Origin: Duncaniella sp.
Lineage (GTDB): Bacteria > Bacteroidota > Bacteroidia > Bacteroidales > Muribaculaceae
Assembly: GCA_029060405.1 (NCBI GenBank)
Contig: JAIDUB010000109.1
Span: 1 to 64,000 of the forward strand
Reading direction: 5' to 3'
DNA length: 64,000 bases
Shown: positions 57,520-64,000 of the stretch, piece after piece
How the letters are laid out: each line of letters opens with the position of its first letter
How positions within the stretch are numbered: position 1 is the stretch's first letter
Made by a program: the position numbers and the translations under genes
Notes under the pieces: generated by a model
Told to the model about the DNA's origin: nothing
Database searches by the model: none
Seen by the model: only the letters and a program-made list of their open reading frames with translations

Positions 57520-57996
57520 TTATGAATTTTTGTTTTCAGCCCAAGCCTGCAGAGGCATTTTCTCGATACGGCGCTCGTGACGACCGCCTTCAAACGGTGT
57601 TTCAAGGAAAGCGTCGACAATGTTTATCGCCGTCACAGTATCGATGAAACGGGCGGGAAGTACGAGGACGTTGGCATTGTTGTGCTGACGGGCGAGGCGG
57701 GCAAGCTCTACGTTCCAGCATAGCGCCGCGCGGATTCCCTGATGCTTGTTGAGTGTCATTCCTATGCCGTTGCCCGAACCGCAGAGTGCTATTCCCGGAT
57801 AACAAGAGCCATCTTCCACGGCATCGGCTGCCGGATGTGCGAAGTCGGCATAGTCGCAACTATCGGATGAGAAGCAACCGAAGTCACGTGTATCCACATT
57901 CTGCGAAGCGAGGTATCCCTCGATTACAAGTTTCATTTCATAACCGGCATGATCGCTGCACATTGCTACCGGTGTACCATTTTTTAGAATAGACAT
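57520..57996 (-). CDS. rpiB: ribose 5-phosphate isomerase B
   Basis: CSDHAGYEMK, DFGCFSSDSCDYADFAHPAA, CGSGNGIGMTLNK. Confidence 0.95.
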   Translation of the reverse strand: MSILKNGTPVAMCSDHAGYEMKLVIEGYLASQNVDTRDFGCFSSDSCDYADFAHPAADAVEDGSCYPGIALCGSGNGIGMTLNKHQGIRAALCWNVELARLARQHNNANVLVLPARFIDTVTAINIVDAFLETPFEGGRHERRIEKMPLQAWAENKNS

Positions 57997-58013
57997 GATA
58001 AGAAAAATTTACG

Positions 58014-58021
58014 CAAAGGTA
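58014..58021 (-). promoter_or_regulatory. -7 element TACCTTTG upstream of rpiB
   Basis: TAnnTTTG match. Confidence 0.45.
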
Positions 58022-58053
58022 CAAAAAATTCCTTTACCTGCGGTCAGCTCTTT

Positions 58054-59184
58054 TCACACCGGAATCACAATCATGGGCACATCGCTGAGAAACAGTAGCT
58101 TGTGGGCAAGCCCGGGATTAAACAGGCGGGCGAAGATATTTTTCTTTCGGTTGGGTACCACGATAAGATTAGGGTGGACGAGATGGTGGATGCGCTGATA
58201 TTCCTCGGCGATACGGTCACCTCTTACAGCGTCGGTCTGGAATGTGTAACCTTCGTAGTGACGCCGGCAATAGGCCAGAAGAGAGTCCTCGGCCTTATGA
58301 TTGTCGGCCGGATGCTTCTTGGAAGGGAGGCTCAGGAGCGTCACGGAGAAATTGCTCATGGGATAAAGGCGGTAAAGGGCATCGAGAGCGAGTATGTCCT
58401 CCTGATCGAGACTGCTGATGAGGATTACGCTTGATATATTGCTAAGATTGTCGAGCGATACCACCTCGGGCACGGTAAATACCGGATAGCGGCATGTATC
58501 GAGAACTTCGGCGGTGACACTACCCACAAGCTCCCGCTCTTTTTTGCCGGCTCCGCGTGTGCCCATAACTATAAGCATGGGATGACATTCGCGAGCCATT
58601 TCGCCTATCACATCCTCGGGAACGCCTTCACGCACTTCGGTGCGGAATTTTACCGCCGGTATGTCGCCGCGCTTAATTTTCTCGCGGAGCGACTTTACGA
58701 ATCGATCCATCATCACCTTTGTCTCGGCATTGATTTCATGATCGATGAGGGCGTCTTCCTGAGCGGTGGTGTCGAAAGTCAGCGAATCGGAAAGCTGCAT
58801 GTTAGCTCCCATCATCATCGGGTCGATGTAGGTGTGGAGAATTAGGATTGAAGCGTTGTGAGCGGCGGCGATATGAAAAGCGTAGTCGCAGGCTATTATG
58901 GAATGGGATGAGAAATCTACCGGTACAAGCACCGTGGGTGAGACCTTGTCGCTTGCCACCGATGCATCGCATGCGAATATATCGAGATTCTCGATGATGC
59001 GCAGCGCCAGCGGCAGATCGTTCTCATGGATTCTAACCCTGACGCCCGACGACACGACGGGAGCCTCCAGATTGACATTCTGCAGCGTCACGGGAATACC
59101 TTCTTTCTCTAATATGGATTTGAGATTTTGGGCGCGGTCATATGTGTGTATCGCGAGTGTGATAAGGCGGTCGTCGGTCATCGT
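58054..59184 (-). CDS. universal stress protein with N-terminal DUF2007-like domain
   Basis: N-terminal LITLAIHTYDRAQNLKSILEKEGIPVTLQN; USP ATP site GTRGAGKKERELVGS. Confidence 0.85.
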   Translation of the reverse strand, partial: TMTDDRLITLAIHTYDRAQNLKSILEKEGIPVTLQNVNLEAPVVSSGVRVRIHENDLPLALRIIENLDIFACDASVASDKVSPTVLVPVDFSSHSIIACDYAFHIAAAHNASILILHTYIDPMMMGANMQLSDSLTFDTTAQEDALIDHEINAETKVMMDRFVKSLREKIKRGDIPAVKFRTEVREGVPEDVIGEMARECHPMLIVMGTRGAGKKERELVGSVTAEVLDTCRYPVFTVPEVVSLDNLSNISSVILISSLDQEDILALDALYRLYPMSNFSVTLLSLPSKKHPADNHKAEDSLLAYCRRHYEGYTFQTDAVRGDRIAEEYQRIHHLVHPNLIVVPNRKKNIFARLFNPGLAHKLLFLSDVPMIVIPV

Positions 59185-59228
59185 CGGGTGAAAATGGAAT
59201 TGAATAATGTGAAATTGTAATATGTCAC

Positions 59229-59273
59229 GATGCGCAAGCCTCATTGCTTGCTGAATGAGAGGGCTTGCGCATC
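59229..59273. terminator. Long hairpin between the HTH gene and the USP gene; candidate terminator or attenuator
   Basis: Perfect 12-bp arms GATGCGCAAGCC (59229-59240) / GGCTTGCGCATC (59262-59273), plus inner TCATT/AATGA pairing. Confidence 0.6.
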
Positions 59274-59301
59274 GGGCCTATGCAAAAAGAATGACTTGGT
59301 T

Positions 59302-59559
59302 TCAGTCTTTGTTCTGATTCTGAAGAATTTCGAGAGCCATATCGTAGATCGTGGTGTCGTCAAGCACAACGATACCTCCGTCGGGACCCGGCTCGATGTG
59401 AACTCCGCAGTTCTTGCCGAATTCATAGTTGGAACCGCCGAAATAGTTGCGGACGGTCTGAACGGTAGTGTTGAGTTTATCGGCGATAAGAGTTATAGAG
59501 CCATCGGGCAGGCTGTCTTTTATACGGCGAAGCTCGTTGAAAGTGATAGTCTTGGTCAT
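59302..59559 (-). CDS. small HTH-containing protein (85 aa)
   Basis: ITLIADKLNTTVQTVRNYFGG reads as a helix-turn-helix; own transcription unit. Confidence 0.75.
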   Translation of the reverse strand: MTKTITFNELRRIKDSLPDGSITLIADKLNTTVQTVRNYFGGSNYEFGKNCGVHIEPGPDGGIVVLDDTTIYDMALEILQNQNKD

Positions 59560-59692
59560 GATATCAATATTTAGAGGGTTTGTAATTGGTTTCTAAAATT
59601 TTTATGTGACTAAATTAGACTTTTATTTTCATTTAGGCAAATAATTTTAGAAAAAAATGCGCCGGATACTGAAATATTTTCAATTAAAGCGT

Positions 59693-60466
59693 TCAGATGC
59701 GCTCCACATCCCGGGCATTTATCCATGCCCTGTGGGTGTTGTCGACCTGAACATCAAGCCATAACGGAGCCACCGTGTCAGCCGGATTCCTGACCGAATC
59801 AAGTATCTCCACGCGGGTGCCTTCATGGAGTAGCATGGCTTCAAGAGAGCGGTCGGCCGGAACACGGGGTGCGGTGCTGAGGATAGTCGATGGTGCCAGT
59901 ATCACGGCCTGCTCGGTATCGGTAGCCGAGGCCGCGCAGCGGAACGAGAAAAATACCGCGATGCCGCATATTATTATTGATGCTATTCCTCCGAAGAAGC
60001 CGGTCTTGCGCAGTGGAATGCTTGATGAAAATATGTAGACTATTATGCCTGCGATGGTGACAAGAAAAAATATCATTGCGGTCCAAGCCCAGAAGTTGGA
60101 AGAGAAACGTCCGGCGGTGCTGTCGAGGATATTTCCCAGAAACGTGCCGCGTTCGCCCGGGCGATCGGTAAGACGGGAATTGACAAAAGCGAGATTCTCG
60201 CGCGCCTCGGTCATCGAGGGGTCAAGACGGAGCGCACGTTCATACATGAGCACAGCCATTCCGTTTCGTCCCATGCGGTAATAGCAGTTGCCCAGATTGT
60301 AGAGCAGGGGAGCCGATGTACCGTCGGTCTCGGCTATGGTAGTGTAAAGTCGGGCGGCAGTGGTGAAATCATCGGCTGTATATGCCGAGTCGGCTTGCTC
60401 GAAAAGCGATTGTGCGCCGGCAAAGAGCGGAGCTGCGAGCATCAGGAATAGCAATATCTTTTTCAT
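59693..60466 (-). CDS. BatE-like TPR + SH3-like membrane protein
   Basis: Signal peptide, TPR region, TM pair, SH3-like C-terminus; Bat operon position. Confidence 0.82.
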   Translation of the reverse strand: MKKILLFLMLAAPLFAGAQSLFEQADSAYTADDFTTAARLYTTIAETDGTSAPLLYNLGNCYYRMGRNGMAVLMYERALRLDPSMTEARENLAFVNSRLTDRPGERGTFLGNILDSTAGRFSSNFWAWTAMIFFLVTIAGIIVYIFSSSIPLRKTGFFGGIASIIICGIAVFFSFRCAASATDTEQAVILAPSTILSTAPRVPADRSLEAMLLHEGTRVEILDSVRNPADTVAPLWLDVQVDNTHRAWINARDVERI

Positions 60467-60476
60467 GAGAGAAGAA

Positions 60477-62285
60477 TCATTTTGAAGGTTTGAAATTTTC
60501 CATCTTGTCGATTGCGTCGGCGCCTTGACGATATACTTCCTCAATGCGTGATTCCGATTGGGGTGTATAGCGTGCCATCTCGCAGTCGTCGAGCACGGTG
60601 ATAAACGAGTCGATCACCTCGGGAGAATACTTGCGTTCGGTAAGCGTGGCGGCGATGTTCTCGCGCGAGAGACGTGACAGAGGTATGGAAAGCTTGTCGG
60701 ACAGGTAACCCCACACGGCCTTGAGCATTTCTTCATAGAATTTGTCGGCATCGGACTGTTTCATATACTCTTCGGCTTTCTTCAGACGGCGTTTGGCTAC
60801 CTTTGAAGCCTTGGCATTGCGGCGACCGGCCACATCGGCGTTTCTGCGAAGCTGCTCGCGGTAGATTATCACTACCGCTGCAAGCGCTATCACGGGCAGG
60901 ATGTATACGAGCCAGTACCAGAGGTTATAGATTACCGGAGTGTGATCGCGCGATACCGACGACTCGCCCGTCTTAATGAAACGGATATCCGTATTCTTTG
61001 ATTCGATATCTTTGCGGTCGACCGAAGCGCTGACCACATTGTCGCCCTTCGCAACATTGATTTCGTAGCCTTCCGTGACGATGGTATGATACTGACGGTC
61101 AGACGGATTGAAGTAAACGAATGTGTGAGGCTTGATATTGAATTTACCTACAGCCTGAGGCACAAACGGATATTCGATTGTCATGGTTCCCGACACGTCG
61201 TTTCCGCTCACGGAAGTCTCTACATTTGACGACGGTGTATATAACTCGAATTCCGACGGGAAATCAATCTCGGGTTCTTTCAGATATTTTATGTTGCCCG
61301 TGCCGGTGATGGTATACAGGAGAGTGGCGGGATCACCGGTGCGGAAGTTGGAGCCTACGATGCGCGATGATGCGTTGAAATGGCCCACGGCACCCTCAAA
61401 ACCGTCGGGTCGGGGAGAGGGCAGAGGGGTGATGTTGATTGATGCGCTGTTGGAGCTGACCTTGATTTTATGCTCGCGAGGCTGGCGCACCTGAAAGAGT
61501 CCCATATTCACGTTGTCGTATTGCACCACGGTAATATCGTAGTTGCCCGAATTGATGGTGAGCTTGCCGGCAGTCTGAGGGAACAGGATACATCTCTTCA
61601 GTATGGCTGTCATGTATGTCTGCCCGTTGTAGGTCTCGGTCTCGTTGAGCGAGGGCTGGAGATCGATTTCCTGAGCGAGAAATCCGTCAAAGCTCGGCTG
61701 ACGGGTAGGGAGGAACGAAGATATCGAATATTTCGTGTAAAGTTTTATGGTGCAACCTATGGCTTCCTGCTCATAGGCCGATGACTTCGACAGGATTATG
61801 CGCACAAACACATCATCGGCTGCTACACGCCGTCCGGCTGCCTGAGTATCGGCATCGTTTATGTCGACGGGACGCTGTGAGGCCGGTTTGTCAAGATCGG
61901 CGCGGGGATGTACCACAAACTTTGACGCGCTCGTGGTAAGGCGTTTTCCGTCAGCCATCACCGAGGCCTCGGGTATGGTGAAAGTACCGGCTTTTGTGGC
62001 GCGGTAATAATAGGTGAACTCTGTGGTGCGTGAGGATGAAGTGCGGCCATTGATGACCTGATAAGATTGCGACGTGGATGTCGACGGTCCATAGAGCAGC
62101 TGACAGTCGGCTATGGGAGCGACTTTAAGATCTGATCCGTCGGCATTTGACAGTCGGTATGTGACAGCAAATTTCTCACCCTCATATACGGTATGTACGG
62201 GAGGCTTTACCGTAAACGATACCTGAGCCTGTAACAGCGGACTGACAGCAATGAGGAGTAACAGTAATGAATATAGACGTTTCAT
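60477..62285 (-). CDS. BatD family protein
   Basis: Oxygen-tolerance/BatD domain; QVSFTVKPPVHTVYEGEKFAVTYRLSNAD. Confidence 0.9.
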   Translation of the reverse strand: MKRLYSLLLLLIAVSPLLQAQVSFTVKPPVHTVYEGEKFAVTYRLSNADGSDLKVAPIADCQLLYGPSTSTSQSYQVINGRTSSSRTTEFTYYYRATKAGTFTIPEASVMADGKRLTTSASKFVVHPRADLDKPASQRPVDINDADTQAAGRRVAADDVFVRIILSKSSAYEQEAIGCTIKLYTKYSISSFLPTRQPSFDGFLAQEIDLQPSLNETETYNGQTYMTAILKRCILFPQTAGKLTINSGNYDITVVQYDNVNMGLFQVRQPREHKIKVSSNSASINITPLPSPRPDGFEGAVGHFNASSRIVGSNFRTGDPATLLYTITGTGNIKYLKEPEIDFPSEFELYTPSSNVETSVSGNDVSGTMTIEYPFVPQAVGKFNIKPHTFVYFNPSDRQYHTIVTEGYEINVAKGDNVVSASVDRKDIESKNTDIRFIKTGESSVSRDHTPVIYNLWYWLVYILPVIALAAVVIIYREQLRRNADVAGRRNAKASKVAKRRLKKAEEYMKQSDADKFYEEMLKAVWGYLSDKLSIPLSRLSRENIAATLTERKYSPEVIDSFITVLDDCEMARYTPQSESRIEEVYRQGADAIDKMENFKPSK

Positions 62286-62306
62286 AACAATAGATATTCT
62301 TATCGT

Positions 62307-63161
62307 TTACCAAGGATTGGTTACAGGACGGCGAGAGGAATTGGCCTTGCTCTTCTCAGCATTCTGCTTCTCGATGCGGGCTCGGGTGGCGTTTTCGGCA
62401 TTTTCCATCGCCTTGAGAATCTGCTGGGCATTTTCGGGGCTGATCTGACCGGGTTGCTGCTGCTGAGGCTGCTCTTTTTTATCCTGAGGCTGCTGTTGCT
62501 GCTGGTCCTGCTTATCCTGATTCTGATCTTTGTTCTGATCCTGATTCTGATCTTTGTTCTGATCCTTATTCTGATCTTGCTGCTGGTCCTTGTTCTTGTC
62601 CTGCTGATCCTGATTTTGATTCTGATCTTTGTTCTGATCCTGATTCTGATTTTGATTTTGCTGCTGCTCAAGCATCTTTTGGGCAAGATACAGGTTTTCG
62701 CGAGCCTTGTCATTGTCGGGATTTCGGCGCAGGGCATTCTTGTAGTGCTCTATGCTCTCGGCATATTGCTGCTTGTTGAAAGCGAGATTGCCCAGATTGT
62801 AAAATGATTTCTCGACCAGCGATTCCTCGCTAAGCTCCGAATGCGCAATCTGACTCAGAAGAGAGTATGCCTCGGCGGCTTCCGTATCGGCTGTAGACCG
62901 CTGACGAAGCAATGCTGCAGCGAGATTGAATTTCGCCACATCATTGTTGTTGTTCTGATCTATAGCCTTGCGGTAGGCGACTTCGGCTGCCGCATAGTTT
63001 TCTTCACGGAAAGCCTTATTGCCTTCTACGGTAAAGTTGCGCGACTTTCGCTCGTCGGTCTTGATATTTACGTGTACCGAATCAGCCGGAGCGGTTTGGG
63101 CGCCGCATAGGCCACCCGCCGCCATAAGTGCTGTCAGTGTCAGAAAAATTGCTTTTTTCAT
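62307..63161 (-). CDS. BatC-like TPR protein with Q/N/D/K low-complexity tail
   Basis: TPR repeats, then QNQDQNKDQ-type tract. Confidence 0.88.
   Translation of the reverse strand: MKKAIFLTLTALMAAGGLCGAQTAPADSVHVNIKTDERKSRNFTVEGNKAFREENYAAAEVAYRKAIDQNNNNDVAKFNLAAALLRQRSTADTEAAEAYSLLSQIAHSELSEESLVEKSFYNLGNLAFNKQQYAESIEHYKNALRRNPDNDKARENLYLAQKMLEQQQNQNQNQDQNKDQNQNQDQQDKNKDQQQDQNKDQNKDQNQDQNKDQNQDKQDQQQQQPQDKKEQPQQQQPGQISPENAQQILKAMENAENATRARIEKQNAEKSKANSSRRPVTNPW
62455..62675. repeat. Degenerate tandem repeat encoding the QNQDQNKDQ tract
   Basis: Repeated ctgattctgatctttgttctgatc units on the + strand. Confidence 0.8.
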
Positions 63162-63173
63162 AAATATTCCTCC

Positions 63174-64000
63174 TTATTTTTTAGAGAAGAATGTAATCTG
63201 CTTGAGCCATGAGATCTTGCGGGTAACCGTGGTCAGATACACAAGCATCAGAAGCAGCGTCAACCATGCCAGAACGGGAAATTGCTCTGACTGCGCCGAG
63301 AATGTCTTGCGCTCATATTCGGTCTTGCTGAGCTCGTTAAGCTTTGAGTCTATGTCGTTGACGGCAGCCGACGACGCACCGTTGACAAAGATACCGTTGC
63401 CGGCACGTGCTATCTCCTGAGCAGTGGCTTCATCGAGACCTGTAAATACGCTTTCGCCGGTCGACGGGTTGACCATATAATTTCCGCCACCCACCGGTAT
63501 GCGCACTTTCTTGCCGGTACCCATGCCCACAACGTCGACCTGAATACCCGAGTCGGCGGCACGCTTTGCCGCTTTCACGGCATCGTCCTCGAAGTTTTCG
63601 CCGTCGGTGATGATTATGATGGCTTTCTGGAATTTATCGTCGGGAGTGAACGAGTTCATAGCCATATCGATAGCCGCACCTATAGCGGTTCCCTGCGTTG
63701 GTACCATATCGGTGGAAATGCTGTTGAGAAACATTCGGGCCGAAATATAGTCATTCGTAATGGGCAGCTGCGAGTAGGCTTCACCGGCAAAGATGATCAA
63801 GCCTACCTTATCGTCGCTCATTTTGCCTATTAGTTTTTCAAGAATCTGCTTTGCACGGTTAAGGCGGCTGATGCCGTCCTCCTTGTCAGTGGCCGAAGCA
63901 AGCATAGAGTTGGATACGTCGAGGCACACCATTACCTCGATACCGCGAGTAGTGACGGTCTCGGTCTCGGTTTCATCGCCCACGGTGCTCGTGGCGCGCG
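63174..64000 (-). CDS. BatB-like VWA domain protein (5' truncated by the window edge)
   Basis: VMVCLDVSNSMLA MIDAS motif, IIITDGENFEDDA; frame open to the window end. Confidence 0.9.
   Translation of the reverse strand, partial: RATSTVGDETETETVTTRGIEVMVCLDVSNSMLASATDKEDGISRLNRAKQILEKLIGKMSDDKVGLIIFAGEAYSQLPITNDYISARMFLNSISTDMVPTQGTAIGAAIDMAMNSFTPDDKFQKAIIIITDGENFEDDAVKAAKRAADSGIQVDVVGMGTGKKVRIPVGGGNYMVNPSTGESVFTGLDEATAQEIARAGNGIFVNGASSAAVNDIDSKLNELSKTEYERKTFSAQSEQFPVLAWLTLLLMLVYLTTVTRKISWLKQITFFSKK

Noticed and set aside
62455-62675. Possible CRISPR-like repeat array
   Set aside because: No unique spacers; the periodicity is codon-based and lies inside the BatC frame
62321-62737. 138-aa - strand ORF rich in KIRIRTKIRIRI
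   Set aside because: Alternate frame of the BatC low-complexity repeat
62454-62807. Leucine/isoleucine-rich 117-aa + strand ORF resembling a TM protein
   Set aside because: Antisense reading of the BatC QNQDQNKDQ repeat, which automatically yields L/I/V/F strings
1-64000. tRNA/rRNA genes, prophage or insertion sequence
   Set aside because: No region showed recognisable RNA gene or mobile element features by eye; a tRNAscan/barrnap/ISfinder run would be needed to exclude them fully

Overview
This is a chromosomal window from a Bacteroidota genome, most like Bacteroidales/Muribaculaceae. The assignment rests on gene content, the Bat operon, and repeated TAnnTTTG-type -7 promoter elements. It is densely coding, with about 56 genes in long, tightly overlapping operons. 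I saw no rRNA, tRNA, CRISPR array, transposase, integrase or prophage genes. Main blocks in order: (1) cydAB bd oxidase with a DUF4492 small membrane protein; (2) a minimal exopolysaccharide set (acyltransferase, GT2, Wzy-like, Wzc-like BY-kinase, Wza); (3) split ThrE exporter, ilvA and glgB; (4) a TlpA-fold lipoprotein lacking CXXC, plus TamB; (5) lgt, DUF695 and a LolC/E-like permease; (6) a prs / S9 peptidase / DUF6155 / bioA-F-GC(fusion)-D run; (7) an amylase and a patatin; (8) pdxA plus a four-gene NTase / ATP-grasp / CDP-alcohol phosphatidyltransferase / HAD cassette and a Ca2+-ATPase; (9) OmpA; (10) cysE-cysK; (11) an NlpC/P60 / (APH kinase + RapZ C-terminal domain fusion) / MurU-like operon; (12) menD; (13) nrdDG; (14) an aro/rpiB run; (15) a DUF2007+USP fusion; (16) the Bat operon, which runs off the window. 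The two best candidates for under-described biology are the kinase-RapZC/MurU cell-wall salvage operon, which has a 13-bp inverted repeat over its promoter, and the NTase/ATP-grasp/CDP-alcohol transferase/HAD cassette, whose transferase has a shifted active-site aspartate.
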